From NCBI GenBank assembly GCA_946811695.1, contig OX328125.1:110486337-110550336 (forward strand): a stretch of DNA of 64,000 bases, written 5' to 3'. Below the pieces are notes generated by a model. The model ran no database searches, was not told the origin of the DNA, and worked only from the letters and a program-made list of their open reading frames with translations. Made by a program: the position numbers and the translations under genes. The DNA is from Gonocerus acuteangulatus (taxonomy: Eukaryota; Arthropoda; Insecta; Hemiptera; Coreidae). Positions 35,572-46,996 of the stretch are shown in pieces. Position 1 is the first letter of the stretch. Every line of letters starts with the position of its first letter.

Positions 35572-35614
35572 TCCTTCCTTGTCGGAAAGTCCTCTTGTCA
35601 TAAAAAAGTTATCT

Positions 35615-35802
35615 TCTTTACAAGTAATTTATTGAACAAGGAAAACAAAAATATGGCTAGACAAAGTGGTTCTAGATTTTATTAGCTTTGATTAAAAAAA
35701 AAAAAAAGAAAAAAAAAAGTGCTATATTCAAATCGGTTAAGATTTAAAGGCTGTAGCCTTTTTTGAAACACGATATGTCGTCTGGCCTCACTGTGCGTCG
35801 CC
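35615..35802 (+). repeat. Solo copy of the arm of the 26-28 kb inverted repeat
   Basis: It aligns in the same orientation with about 27890-28078: agtaatttattgaacaagg, acaaagtggttctag, attttattagctttgatt, a poly(A) tract, aatcggttaagat, ggctgtagccttttttgaaa and cactgtgcg are shared with small changes. Only one arm is present. Confidence 0.85.
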
Positions 35803-35990
35803 CACAAAACGCCAAAAGAGTTAGTATGACGCCTCGAAGTACGTGTCGAATACGTGGTTTAATGCAGTGATATCATCCTTGGAGTGATAAGGTTGCTACG
35901 TGGACCTGCGCAGACGAACTAGATTGTCGAAACTAACACAGTTCCCGCGGGAATGAGGTAATGTCTAGAAATGAGACACATCCTCTAGAT

Positions 35991-36678
35991 CCTAGTCAGG
36001 CCGAGATTCAGCTGGTTTTCAAGACGAGATTACTAGTCCGTAGGATCCGACTAGGTCATCAGGCAATATTTCATAACCTAGTCAGGCCGAGATTCAGCTG
36101 GTTTTCAAGACGAGATTACTAGTCCGTAGGATCCGACTAGGTCATCAGGCAATATTTCATAACCTAGTCAGGCCGAGATTCAGCTGGTTTTCAAGACGAG
36201 ATTACTGGTCCGTAGGATCCGACTAGGTCATCAGGCAATATTTCATAACCTAGTCAGGCCGAGATTCAGCTGGTTTTCAAGACGAGATTACTAGTCCGTA
36301 GGATCCGACTAGGTCATCAGGCAATATTTCATAACCTAGTCAGGCCGAGATTCAGCTGGTTTTCAAGACGAGATTACTGGTCCGTAGGATCCGACTAGGT
36401 CGTCAGGCAATATTTCATAACCTAGTCAGGCCGAGATTCAGCTGGTTTTCAAGACCAGATTACTAGTCCGTAGGATCCGACTAGGTCATCAGGCAATATT
36501 TCATAACCTAGTCAGGCCGAGATTCAGCTGGTTTTCAAGACCAGATTACTAGTCCGTAGGATCCGACTAGGTCGTCAGGCAATATTTCATAACCTAGTCA
36601 GGCCGAGATTTAGCTGGTTTTCAAGACCAGATTACTAGTCCGTAGGATCCGACTAGGTCATCAGGCAATATTTCATAA
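35991..36678 (+). repeat. 86-bp tandem array (8 units)
   Basis: Units start with cctagtcaggccgagattca at 35991, 36077, 36163, 36249, 36335, 36421, 36507 and 36593. They are nearly identical. Each unit carries inverted words cctagtc and gactagg about 70 bp apart, so single units could form a stem. Variants: tactagtcc/tactggtcc, gacgag/gaccag, gtcatcagg/gtcgtcagg. Confidence 0.97.
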
Positions 36679-36861
36679 CCTGACGAGCAGATGCTTGGCG
36701 AATTTCGGCGAGGCGCTAGGTGTTTCGGGAAACACGTACAGCTCACGCAGAGGAGAAAACACTCAAGCATCGTCACCAAATTTTGCGCAACATGCAACAT
36801 TATTCGCTCCTATTGAAAACTTGTTGAAGTTAACGATCTGACGTTTTCAATAGAAATAACA

Positions 36862-37774
36862 AAAAGTCCGTCACGCAGGAGCTGCATAACTAAGCACTTT
36901 CCTCAGAATTTGGGTAGTGTAGACTGCTTTCCAGAAAAATTTGCTTAAAATATCCTACATAAATAAAATAAAAACATGAATAGTTCTCTTTTAAATTTGT
37001 AATGAGTAACTGATCAATTATTAATTTGCTTCCAGAGTAATGTTTACACCTGGTACCTACTACACTACTTAATAAATACAAAAAACCTCATTTTATCGTA
37101 TTTTGATCTAACGCAGGAACAGGATAGAAGTCACTCTAGTGGTAGAAAGCGCTCCTTGCGGCGGCTTTGTGAACCTACGTCTGGCGGGCTTTTCTATTGA
37201 AATGTATTACAAATTAAACCCCCGCTTTCCGATTGACCGATTCAGCTCATTTTTACAACACTTCTTTCTCATGAGTTACCCACGACGTATACCGCGTTTC
37301 GTTACAATACAGCAGAAACTACGACCGGTATGAGTATGTTAGAAATTTGGGTCCGGAGTAAACCCCCCCTTTTAATGAACCGATTTGGTTTATTTTTACA
37401 ACACATATTTAGCTGTAGATTACCACTACGAATACCGAGTTTCGTCGAAATATACCAAAAATCACGGCTGGTAGTGGCGAATTGGTATTGTGGATCCGGA
37501 GTAAACCCCCCCCCCCTTCTATGAACCTATTTAGTTCATTTTTATATCTCACTTTTCTCTCTATATCACCACTACGAATACCAAGTTTCGTTGAAATATA
37601 ACAAATATTACGGCTGATATGGTCAAATTAGTGTTTTGGGTTCTGGGTAAACCCTCCCTTCCGGTGGACCGACTTTGGTGGTTAACGAACTCGTTCAATC
37701 GTTTGCTAATTGAATGCTATATACCAAGTTTCGTGACGAAAAAACAAAAACTCTGGCCGCTATCGTGTTAACAG

Positions 37775-37832
<58 letters not shown>

Positions 37833-37949
37833 ATTTTAACGGGGTCATTTTCGGTGTCTACTAGGTAGGATAGATAAAGATTTGAAGAAATTTTTCAAAA
37901 ACTCCATGAGTCCAACCTCAATAGCTACTTTCCTTCGGAGGAAAGTGCT
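36862..37949 (-). mobile_element. Family D element, copy 2
   Basis: In minus orientation it has the palindrome end at 37929-37949 (tttccttcggaggaaagtgct), the caccgaaaatgacc and gttggactcatg blocks, an (AT)n tract, the cgaaactcggtattcg repeats and the gcagctcctgcgtgacgg end near 36865-36885. It shares extra left-end flanking homology with copy 1 (cacctttatttttagcac). Confidence 0.8.
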
Positions 37950-37978
37950 AAAAATAAAGGTGATAATTAATTATTGTG

Positions 37979-38057
37979 ATAATCGTTTGCTAATTGAATG
38001 CTATATACCAAGTTTCGTGAAGAAAAAACAAAAACTCTGGCCGCTATCGTGTTAACA

Positions 38058-38151
<94 letters not shown>

Positions 38152-38283
38152 GATATATATAAATTTTAACGGGGGTCATTTTCGGTGTCTACTAGGTAGG
38201 ATCGATAAAGATTTGAAGAAATTTTTCAAAAATTCCGTCATGAGTCCAACCTCAATAGCTACTTTCCTTCGGAGGAAAGTGCT
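37979..38283 (-). mobile_element. Family D element, copy 3 (end fragment)
   Basis: Only the palindrome-proximal part is present: palindrome end at about 38264-38283, the conserved gttggactcatgacgg block, a long (AT)n tract at 38062-38160 and the gatagcggccagag block. It lies in the same orientation directly beside copy 2. Confidence 0.82.
38062..38160. repeat. (AT)n microsatellite within family D
   Basis: AT run with a few acat/agat interruptions, at the position where all family D copies carry a dinucleotide tract. Confidence 0.95.
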
Positions 38284-38809
38284 AAAAGGCGCCTTTGAAA
38301 ATCTTGAAATTTGAATTGAAAGTCGCTGAAACAACGCTGGTTCAATCACCATCACTAAATAATTCACAAAGCGCAGTATTATTTGGTTCAAATGAAAAAT
38401 TGCTTTGTTGAATTTTAATGACCAAAAGATTTAAATAAAAAGCCTCTTTTGACAATGTTGAAATTCTTCTGACATTGAAAGTCGCTAACAACACAATCGG
38501 AAGCAACGTGGGTTCACGTACTATCACCAAATGTAGCGAAACGTGTTTCATTTCCGAAGAGAAAGCTTGATGAATCATTTGGAGGACATCCGCGTTTTTA
38601 AACAACCCCCTAACAAGAGATTAAATTCAATTTATTAATTTTAGTATTATTTTTTTACTAATATAAAATTTTTAATTTCCTAAGTTCATAACAGGACCTA
38701 GGAAGAGAAAGGGTGAATCTGAAAAACTGAATTTCTGTTTATTTTAATTTTTGAGACAGAAATACGTAGGTAACACAACCCGTCACCTTGTTTCTCTGGT
38801 TCGCTTTTT
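38284..38809. other. Spacer between inverted family D copies, with a weak direct repeat
   Basis: Two imperfect copies of a block about 150 bp apart are visible: ttgaaagtcgctgaaacaac (38317 onward) and ttgaaagtcgctaacaacac (38477 onward), each followed by ggttca and a tatcacc/atcacca word. A segment at 38690-38755 (acctaggaagagaaagggtg) matches one near 50410-50435 in front of family E. No gene seen. Confidence 0.55.
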
Positions 38810-38988
38810 GCACTTTCCTCCGAAGGAAAGTAGCTATTGAGGTTGGACTCATGACGGAATTTTTGAAAAATTTCTTCAAATCTTTATCGATCCTACCTAG
38901 TAGACACCGGAAATGACCCCCGTTAAAATTTATATATATCTATATATATATATATATACATATATGCATATATATATATATACATATA

Positions 38989-39049
<61 letters not shown>

Positions 39050-39962
39050 CTTTTAACACGATAGCGGCCAGAGTTTTTGTTTTTTCGTCACGAAACTTGG
39101 TATATAGCATTCAATTAGCAAACGATTGAACGAGTTCGTTAATCACCAAAGTCGGTCCACCGGAAGGGGGGTTTACCCCGAACCCAAAACACTAATTTGA
39201 CTATGTCAGCCGTAATATTTGTTATATTCCAACGAAACTTGGTATTCGTAGTGGTAATATAGAGAGAAAAGTGAGATATAAACATGAACTAAATCGGTTC
39301 ATTAGAAGGGGGGTTTACTCCGGACCCACAATACCAATTCGCCACTACCAGCCGTGATTTTTGGTATATTTCGATGAAACTCGGTATTCGTAGTGGTACT
39401 CCACAGGTAAATATGTGTTGTAAAAATAAACTAAATCGGTTCATTAGAAGGGGGGGGGGGGGTTTACTCTTGACCCAAATTCTTAATATACTCATACCGG
39501 TCGTAATTTCTGCTGTATTGTAACGAAACGCGGTATACGTCGTGGGTAACTCATGAGAAAGAAGTGTTGTAAAAATGAGCTGAATCGGTCAATCGGAAAG
39601 CGGGGGTTTAATTTGTAATATATTTCAATAGAAAAGCCCGTCAGACGTAGGTTCACAAAGCCGCCGCAAGGAGCGCTTTCTACCACTAGAGTGAATGTAT
39701 CCTGTTCCTGCGTTAGATCAAAATACGATAATATGAGGTTTTTTGTATTTATTACGTAGTGTAATAGGTACCATGTGTAAACATAACTCTGGAAGCAAAT
39801 TATTAATTGATCAGTTACTCATTACAAATTTAAAAGAGAACCATTCATGTTTTTATTTTATTTATGTAGGATATTTTAATCAAATTGTTCTGGAAAGCAG
39901 TCTACACTTCCCAAATTCTGAGGAAAGTGCTTAGTTATGCAGCTCCTGCGTGACGGACTTTT
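38810..39962 (+). mobile_element. Family D element, copy 4
   Basis: Full-length plus-strand copy with the palindrome start (cactttcctccgaaggaaag), long (AT)n tract 38933-39043, cgaaactcggtattcg repeats, gaggaaagtgc near 39920-39930 and the right end gcagctcctgcgtgacggac. It faces copies 2 and 3 head to head, making a long inverted pair with a spacer of about 0.5 kb. Confidence 0.82.
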
Positions 39963-40071
39963 AGTTCTCTCACAGTTTCAAGTTGAAGCGAATAGCACCA
40001 TTATCTATGAAAAATTCAATGTCGGGTCTGAAACTCACGTCCTAGCATTTCGTTAGGTACCTATAAATCAG

Positions 40072-40075
<4 letters not shown>

Positions 40076-40140
<65 letters not shown>
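40076..40140. repeat. (AT)n microsatellite
   Basis: Uninterrupted AT run directly joined to the tail end of SINE-A copy 4. Confidence 0.97.
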
Positions 40141-40143
<3 letters not shown>

Positions 40144-40306
40144 CGGCACTTCGACGTCTAGGCTATTAGCGCCGACATCCAGGGTGCAGCGAGGAATTTT
40201 CCCAACGAGCCGTGGGATGAGAAAATTTCTGCCGCCGGAGGGAATCAAACCCTCCATATCCCGTTTATGAATCTAAGACGCTAGCCACTAGACCACGGGA
40301 GACCCC
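40141..40306 (-). mobile_element. SINE-A copy 4
   Basis: Minus strand: starts ggggtctcccgtggtctagt at 40306, carries a degraded B box, the gaaattttctcatcccacgg block and the gatgtcggcgctaatagcct block, and ends near 40141. The tail has been replaced by, or has become, an (AT)n tract. Confidence 0.88.
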
Positions 40307-40353
40307 TCGTATAAATTATAATTAAAACATTTAATTTCAATAGTTTACATTTT

Positions 40354-41061
40354 CCTGCTTCCTGCCCCATTGCCATGTGGCAGGAAGCACAGCCAGGGGA
40401 AAATGTAAAATTTGGCTCCTACTCATTTGAGAAAGTTAAAGAATTTACATACCTTGGCTGCAATGTTAACATAGCCAATAGCATAACAGACGAGAGAAAA
40501 TCTAGAATTATTAAATCCACTCGCTGTTTTTTTTGGCCTCATGAGTCTTCTCAGGAGTAAAGTAATAAACAGGTCAACAAAATTGCTGGTTTATAAAACC
40601 CTCATACGACCAGTGTTGACATACGGCTCAGAGACATGGACCATCTCCAAAATGGATGAGCAGGCACTCCTAATTCAAGAAAGAAGGATACTGCGATCCA
40701 TTTTGGGGGGAGTATGCGATGGCCGGACATGGAGAAGAAGGACTAACCTGGAGGTATATGAGGCTTACAAGGAAAAAATGTTGTCCATTTCATCCATGTG
40801 GGAAGACTCCGATGGGCCGGACATGTTGCTCGAATGGATCCAGCAGAACTTCCAAGGAAGACAATGGAAGAAGTGCTCCATGGAAGCAGAAGACGTGGGA
40901 GGCCGAAGCTCCGATGGAAGGATGGAGTTGCACGTGACGCTAGGACCCTATTAGGCGTACAGAACTGGATGGTTGCTGCACAAGATCGGGACAGCTGGCG
41001 GAAGTTGATTCAGGAGGCCCTGACCTAGCAATGGGTTGTGCGCCAGTTAAGTAAGTAAGTA
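40354..41061 (+). mobile_element. 5'-truncated LINE insertion with target-site duplication
   Basis: The 12-bp direct repeat agtttacatttt flanks it at 40342-40353 and 41062-41073. The 3' end is a short (taag)n-type tail, ttaagtaagtaagta, instead of poly(A), as in several RTE-like LINEs. Its 5' end lies inside the reverse transcriptase, so the copy is severely truncated. The first bases contain a small inverted repeat (ctgcttcctgcc with ggcaggaagcac). Confidence 0.85.
40375..41028 (+). pseudogene. LINE reverse-transcriptase C-terminal region, frameshifted
   Basis: Segments in successive frames give FTYLGCNVN and ITDERKSRI, then LVYKTLIRPVLTYGSETWTISKMDE (written here as positions 40580-40654; key residues YGSETW), then RLRWAGHVARM, RRGRPKLRWKDGVARDAR and AQDRDSWRKL. 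This order is that of the RT thumb and C-terminal region of RTE/related LINEs. Frameshifts lie near 40545 and 40790-40800. The end at 41028 is a normal stop, followed by the 3' tail. Confidence 0.87.
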
Positions 41062-41295
41062 AGTTTACATTTTCAATCAGGTTTATGAATGAGCATTCCA
41101 TAGAGTAAACAGTCGCCTTTGCTATTCTGAAGCACTTTCAGAACTTTGACTTCGATTTCCCAACATCCGGAATACGTGATTCGACTTTTCTCATTTAAGG
41201 TCCCTGATACATTGTCAATATTAAACTTATTATTGTTTTTATGGAACACCAATATCATAAAAATTGAGCGATTTTCTCCGTGTTTGGAGTGCGAT

Positions 41296-41679
41296 TGGTT
41301 AGGCAGTGGAAGGCTCTCTCGGGTCACCAATGAGACTCCAGGATGGTTAGGCAGTGGAAGGCTCTCTCGGGTCACCAATGAGACTCCAGGATGGTTAGGC
41401 AGTGGAAGGCTCTCTCGGGTCACCAATGAGACTCCAGGATGGTTAGGCAGTGGAAGGCTCTCTCGGGTCACCAATGAGACTCCAGGATGGTTAGGCAGTG
41501 GAAGGCTCTCTCGGGTCACCAATGAGACTCCAGGATGGTTAGGCAGTGGAAGGCTCTCTCGGGTCACCAATGAGACTCCAGGATGGTTAGGCAGTGGAAG
41601 GCTCTCTCGGGTCACCAATGAGACTCCAGGATGGTTAGGCAGTGGAAGGCTCTCTCGGGTCACCAATGAGACTCCAGGG
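41296..41679 (+). repeat. 48-bp tandem array, 8 apparently identical units
   Basis: The unit begins tggttaggcagtggaaggct and repeats exactly eight times in 384 bp. I see no differences between units, which implies very recent expansion or strong homogenisation. The period is a multiple of three, and both strands stay open (plus strand 16-residue repeat with WLGSGRLSRV), but there is no supporting start context or flanking gene. Confidence 0.97.
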
Positions 41680-41845
41680 TTCGCTAAAACATGCAAGTTC
41701 GTGGTCTTTCTAACAGACGAGGTGGTGGTGGCGAGCCATCTTCATGTCCCTTGAGCTTTGTCAAAGATATCTTTCTGGAAAAACTCAAGGATTTCACCTG
41801 GCCCATGAGGGAATACTAGCCTGTGGTAAATGATAGGGATGGGCG

Positions 41846-41935
41846 ATAGTCGATAGTTCAGCACTATCGATATGCCGATACTATCGGCTAAAAAATATCG
41901 ATACTATCGATAGTTATTCGATAGTGGCTTTCCAT
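41846..41935 (+). mobile_element. hAT-like terminal fragment rich in atcgata words
   Basis: The text ggatgggcgatagtcgatag followed by repeated actatcgata and its complement resembles hAT-type termini of the form (CAG)GGATGGGC. The opposite end is not found in the window, so this is at best a fragment. Confidence 0.4.
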
Positions 41936-42596
41936 ATTCCTTACATACCTGTCCGATGAAGAATTTAATGTTATTAAATTAAATTATCTATTAATTGCAG
42001 GATTAGGTATAGTATTGCAGGATTAGGTATAGTCAGTGGATTATAAACATGTAATAATTTTTTTTTTTTTTTTATAATTTATTTATGAGCACCCCGCATT
42101 GACAGCGTTTCGCCCAGGTACACATATAAAATATAAATACATAACAACAACAAAATAGTTACAATATTACATAATTACAAATCCAATTACATTATTGTGT
42201 GCTAACATGTAATAGACAAAGCTTCAGATTCCTTGGAAACCCGACATTACTTCCATCAACGGGCCTGTAATGAGTTCCCGCATCTTCGGTCCAAGTATTT
42301 CATACTTCACTATATAAAACTGTAATAAAGCTAACTATTTATAACTAACAAGGTAGATGCGAGTAGAGTAATTAACAAGAAGACATTAATTAACACCAAT
42401 TACCCCCGCTCCGAGTAGTAATTGTCGCAGCATCCAGACTACGCCAATATCCATCTCACGTCGTCAGCTACATTTTACACAATTATACCTTTTGTAAATG
42501 GATTCATGTTTATTATTATAGTGGGGGGGGGGGGGCTTCTTCTCAGATTCCTGGGATGAATTCTTTCGGGGCCACAGGGAGAATTTGGTGGTTTTT
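41936..42596. other. Unassigned interval
   Basis: Contains a short direct repeat (gcaggattaggtatagt twice near 41998-42033), a poly(T) tract and A-rich sequence. No gene seen. Confidence 0.45.
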
Positions 42597-42695
42597 TTTA
42601 GCGCGTATAATATCGTCCTTCGAAAGAGGGGAACTCCGCTTATGAGATTGACGCCATGACGAAAGCCATAGTGCCGACTAGAAAATTTCTATGAA
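42597..42695 (+). mobile_element. Family E fragment 1
   Basis: Contains aactccgcttatgagattga, catgacgaaagcc and gtgccgactagaaaatttct, matching the conserved block downstream of the hairpin in the copy at 50455. The hairpin itself is degraded. Confidence 0.65.
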
Positions 42696-42832
42696 TTAAG
42701 TAAATAACCATGATTAAAATCTTTAGCAGGCCCAAAAATAGATACATTTTAATGAAATTTTGTACATGAGTAGTTTGTGTGATTTGAAAAGGTTAAGTTA
42801 GTTTACTAACAGGATCCGTTCATCACAACATG

Positions 42833-42960
42833 GTTTTAGCATGGTTCCTCGCTCCCTCCATTGGGAGGATATCCGCTTATGGCGTCATGACGAAATCCGG
42901 AAGTGCCGACTAGAAACTTCCTCGTTTTTTCCGAAGAAGAAACAACACTGACCTGGCTGA
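42833..42960 (+). mobile_element. Family E fragment 2
   Basis: Starts ttagcatggttcctcgctcc with the hairpin complement gggaggatatccgcttat, then gcgtcatgacgaaatccgg and aagtgccgactagaaac. More complete hairpin than fragment 1. Following sequence to about 43080 is unassigned. Confidence 0.7.
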
Positions 42961-43079
42961 CGAAGATGGAGGTGAACCCATCGAAATATTCTAGGAAGAA
43001 TTGAGGAGGAGTACCACCGCTGGAGAAAAATGCCGTTCCATCCAAAAATATCATCCCAGCAACGAAAAATAAACATCAA

Positions 43080-43083
43080 ACAC

Positions 43084-43162
<79 letters not shown>
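43080..43162. repeat. Compound (CA)n/(AT)n microsatellite
   Basis: CA run (about 43080-43115) passing directly into an AT run (to about 43162), at the 5' side of the second Helitron-like copy. Confidence 0.96.
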
Positions 43163-43165
<3 letters not shown>

Positions 43166-43738
43166 TACGTGTCTGTTTATCTGTCTGTTAGTTTGTTTGT
43201 TTGTTCCTTATACAAATCTACACCGTTTGACCGATTTTGACCTAACTTGGCCCACAGGTAGGCTACGTCAAAATAGTCAAATTTCAAAATTTGGTCAAAA
43301 GTTTTGTTCAAGAAAAATTGGGTACACTGAACCATTCAGATTGTGACGGCCATTTTGAATCGACAGCCATTTTGAATAATGTCTCAAATTTATTTGTTGA
43401 TGTTCTTGATAATTAGAATGATGACTTTACATCATTATATAATCATGTAATGCAGTATATTTCAATTTTATATCAACAGTCACTGTCTAACTAAGGAGCG
43501 CTGGCTGTTCCTTGAAAAGAGCTATCTACTCGCAGGCTCTGCTACTGGCCTCTGTCGGCTGTTAGATGAAGTGCTGTTGTGCTGGCCTCTGCCGGTATCA
43601 TTATGAACTAAAACAAATTCACATCGTTTGACCGATTTTCGTAACTGGGTATAGACAACTAGGTATAAAGAAGATCTTGATACGGGGAGAGTCATAGACA
43701 GAAAGTAGGTGTAGCATGGCACACGGGGTAACAGCTAG
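43163..43738 (+). mobile_element. Helitron-like element 2, decayed
   Basis: The left part aaattacgtgtctgttt and acaccgtttgaccgatttt matches Helitron-like element 1, and the right end gtgtagcatggcac ... ggggtaacagCTAG (43735-43738) is nearly identical to it, again followed by T. The interior is mostly different, with one full internal unit instead of six. The 5' boundary is obscured by the microsatellite. Confidence 0.65.
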
Positions 43739-43744
43739 TATATA

Positions 43745-44335
43745 TATATATATATGACAAATGGTTCGATATTGATGAAATTTGGTACAAAAATCTTTCG
43801 TATAATTTGATAGGTCATGTTCTTAACTAGCAGAATCCATCCACCGGATTTTCGCATCGCATACGCAAAAGTCGTAACATTTACATTTTCAAGTTCACAC
43901 ACTTGCAGGTATTCGTTTTATAGGCTTCTTAACGTGAAAAAATGAATGAAACCATTTTTAAAGCGATATCTGTAACCGTTTTTGAAAAACATTGAAACGC
44001 CTACGTTTTCAAACTAATTTTCAGTTTTGTTATTGAGAAACAATTAATTCAGTTGAAACTTGTTCCAGGCGTTTGATATTCCTCTAATCTATGATAGGTT
44101 AATTTTGGTTCCGTTTGGAGTTAAGGAAGTACTAGAAATAAAATTATTCAATAACAGTCATGAATTGTTTTGTGATTTTCGTGTATTTTCTAAAATATCT
44201 CGAAAACGGTTAGGAAATCGTGGTAAGTGGAAAGAAGCCATTCGAAAGGTTACTAAATTTCCTACAAAAAAGACTCTATTGTAATTTTTGATTGGACGAT
44301 GTCAATCCGAGAAATAAGGACTTAAAAATTCGCTG
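43745..44335 (+). repeat. Dispersed repeat family G, copy 1
   Basis: It matches 51080-51720 in the same order: gatgaaatttggtacaaaaatc, ggtcatgttcttaac, gcaggtattcgttttatag, aaagcgatatctgtaaccgt, tttggagttaaggaagta and ggaaatcgtggtaagtgga. Both copies begin next to an AT tract. Probably a transposon remnant; no coding. Confidence 0.75.
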
Positions 44336-44492
44336 TTAGTTTTGCTTGAGTCGGTGTGTATTGAGGATTAAGGAAGTATGTATGTGTTACCGACGAGTGC
44401 CCTAATCTCAATCTTCCCAAAAAAAACTTTCCTCCGAGATTTTATGATGTCGCTGTAACCGCGGTTTGTTGGATCAGCACGTTGGTAGATAT

Positions 44493-45043
44493 CAGCGATG
44501 GGCATAATTTTATTTATAAACAAAAATACGAATTTATTCGTACTTCATATATTTGTGAATACGAATATAAATAAATTCGTACTTCATATATTTGTGAATA
44601 CGAATATAAATAAATTCGTATTCATAAGTGTGAATACGAATTTATATTTATTCACATATACTAAATATAAAAATACAAATAAAATTTTATTCGCAAATTT
44701 TTCTGCGAATAAAAATAAATTCAAAGAAAAAATTGTAAATAATCACAAAAAATATGAATATTTACAAAAAATCAAGTGATTACAAAAAAAAATCACATTA
44801 AAATATACGAATAAAAATTTATTCTCATTATAATTTGTGAATAAAAATTTATTCACAATAAAATTCGCAAATAAGTTATGAATTTATTCGTATTAGGATG
44901 ATATTACGAAAGTTATTGAAGGTGATTTTTTTTTTGATGGAGGTACAGATGACAAACTGTGTCCTTGCAGCATGGCTGGTGGTCCCGCGGCGGACTCGGG
45001 GTAAACAAAAAATCTAGGCGCTAATAACCTAGACGTTAAGCGC

Positions 45044-45089
<46 letters not shown>

Positions 45090-45465
45090 CACCTTCAATA
45101 ACTTTCGTAATATCATCTTAATACGAATTGCCAATTTCATTGTGAATAAATTTTTATTCACAAATTATAATGTGAATAAATTTTTATTCATATATTTTAA
45201 TGTGATTTTTTTTGTAATCACTTGATTTTTTGTAAATATTCACATTTTTTGTGATTATTTACAATTTTTTTTGTGAATTCATTTGTATTCGCAGAAAAAT
45301 TTGCGAATAAAATTTTATTTGTATTTTTATATTTAATATATGTGAATAAATATAAATTCGTATTCACACTTATGAATACGAATTTATTTATATTCGTATT
45401 CACAAATATATGAAGTACGAGTGAATTCGTATTTTTATTTATAAATAAAATTATGCCCATCTCTG
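44493..45465. mobile_element. hAT-type palindromic non-autonomous element
   Basis: Termini CAGCGATGGGCATAA (44493-44507) and its complement with one mismatch (45451-45465) are flanked by the 8-bp duplication gtagatat (44485-44492 and 45466-45473). An 8-bp duplication fitting nTnnnnAn plus CAG termini points to the hAT superfamily. Nearly the whole element is a long inverted repeat (arms about 44493-44930 and 45087-45465) made of cgaat/attcg-rich sequence. The centre holds a SINE fragment. It has no transposase. Confidence 0.85.
45008..45087 (+). mobile_element. SINE-A tail fragment at the centre of the hAT-type palindrome
   Basis: The text aggcgctaataacctagacg and ttaagcgcctt followed by about 36 A residues is the 3' end of SINE-A. 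The upstream part (44945-45007) is not recognisable as its head, so the copy is rearranged or 5'-truncated. Confidence 0.7.
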
Positions 45466-45473
45466 GTAGATAT

Positions 45474-45910
45474 TAGAATATCTGTTATACTTGCGGAATC
45501 TAACTTATACACATATTAAAACTGTACAAGGTTGTAGAGGAGATAAATCCTGCAAAGATAGTGTCGTGGATTGGAGATCAGGTTATTTCCATAACGCCAA
45601 TAATGAAACCTCAATGAACCGTATTAATCTCACGCAGAAACGTAATTTTCTGATAATTTCCGGCAAAAAATATAGACGGCCAATTGGCTGGTCCAATTAT
45701 AGAAAATAGCTGGGTTTCGAAACAACCACAATCTTCAAAGGGGATGAATTGGATCCAATATAGGCCGAGAATATTGGAATAAATTAAACAAAAATTATCC
45801 CCTTATTACGTATTTATTGAACTCATAGGCTCAAATTAAATGCATCCTTGAAATACAAATACAATCTGAGACTAAATTGAAATACCCAAATTTATTTACT
45901 AGACTTAATC
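45474..45910. other. Unassigned interval
   Basis: No gene or repeat identified. Confidence 0.45.
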
Positions 45911-46152
45911 TGGATTTTTGTATATAGAAAATAATTTCGGAGGTGGGGAGCCCCGGAGAATTGGGGGGGGGTATGAAATTCTAACAACCAAGATCTTGGC
46001 ATAGTTAGCCAACTAAAACACTATTACGTCCCAAAAAAATGTTTTTTGTGATCTAAGTGATCTTATTTATTTATGTTTGAGGTTTTTAATCCACATTAAA
46101 TCAAAATTTGGGGGGCAGCCTCCTCAGCCCCCCCGACCTTATATACGGCCAT
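45911..46152 (+). mobile_element. Family F element, copy 2
   Basis: Shares gttagccaactaaaacacta, gatcttatttattta and cattaaatcaaaatttgggg with copies 1 and 3, and ends cttatatacggccatg. The left terminus is degraded. Confidence 0.7.
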
Positions 46153-46435
46153 GTTTTGTATTCCTGAAGATATTGATATCTTGCTTGCTTTGGGAGACCC
46201 CATATTTTTATGGGGTGCTTGGCTGTGTAAAACGAGCGGAATTTTCTCGGATGGTTCAAATAGTTCATGAACTGAGTAGGGTTGTGTTTGTACAACAAGT
46301 AGCATACTCACATAAGTGTGAATGTATAGGGGTGTATTTGGCTCGGAGATACAAAACTAGACTCATGTTCTGGGGGCCTTGAATCGAAACATGAGGAATC
46401 AAATGGTGTCGTCGTTGGATGATTGAAATCTGTTT

Positions 46436-46580
46436 GACAGACGGTCCCTAGGCCTTCTCAGCCTTTGAGGGGTACCTGTAGTGTGTGAACCAGATGGCCG
46501 GAGCTTAGTACTGACCACAATATCTCCGTGCGGTCAGGGTTCAAATACCTCTACAGTATCTACTTTTCCTGAGACTGAAT
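46436..46580 (+). mobile_element. SINE-B copy 3, degraded
   Basis: Recognisable blocks: ggtccctaggcc, agatggccggagc, tagtactgaccacaatatct and cctctacagtatct. Head and tail are missing, and several deletions are present relative to copies 1 and 2. Confidence 0.75.
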
Positions 46581-46935
46581 AGTGCATTCATCATGTGAGC
46601 ATGTTCAATGGATGATTAAATATATTGTGTGATTCACAATGAAGAAATCTTTGGAAATAAAATGTTTTGGCAGGCGTCACATCGTTCACAAAACAAACGT
46701 AAGGACGACTTCGTCAATCAGCCCAATAGGACTTGTGCACTTCTCAGGATCCAAGATATTAATATTCCTCTCGTGGACGCAATTCTTGTTTTTTTTTTTG
46801 TTTTTTTTTTTGCAACCATACATTACCACAACTAATGTGAGAATTTCATTGCGCAAATAAGAAAAAGCCGGGACTTCCTGAAATGTTGGTTTCAAGGCTA
46901 CAGTACAACTTAGTTTTATTTTATTTTAGTTGTTT

Positions 46936-46940
<5 letters not shown>
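46581..46940. other. Unassigned interval
   Basis: No supported gene; contains interrupted T tracts near 46790-46812. Confidence 0.45.

Positions 46941-46995
<55 letters not shown>
46941..46995. repeat. (AT)n microsatellite
   Basis: Uninterrupted AT run. Confidence 0.97.

Positions 46996-46996
<1 letters not shown>

Noticed and set aside
41073..41754. Long frames on both strands over the 48-bp array
   Set aside because: Both strands are open simply because the period is a multiple of three and units are identical; no supporting signals.
41846..41935. Complete hAT element
   Set aside because: Only one end-like sequence is present; no partner terminus or 8-bp duplication found.
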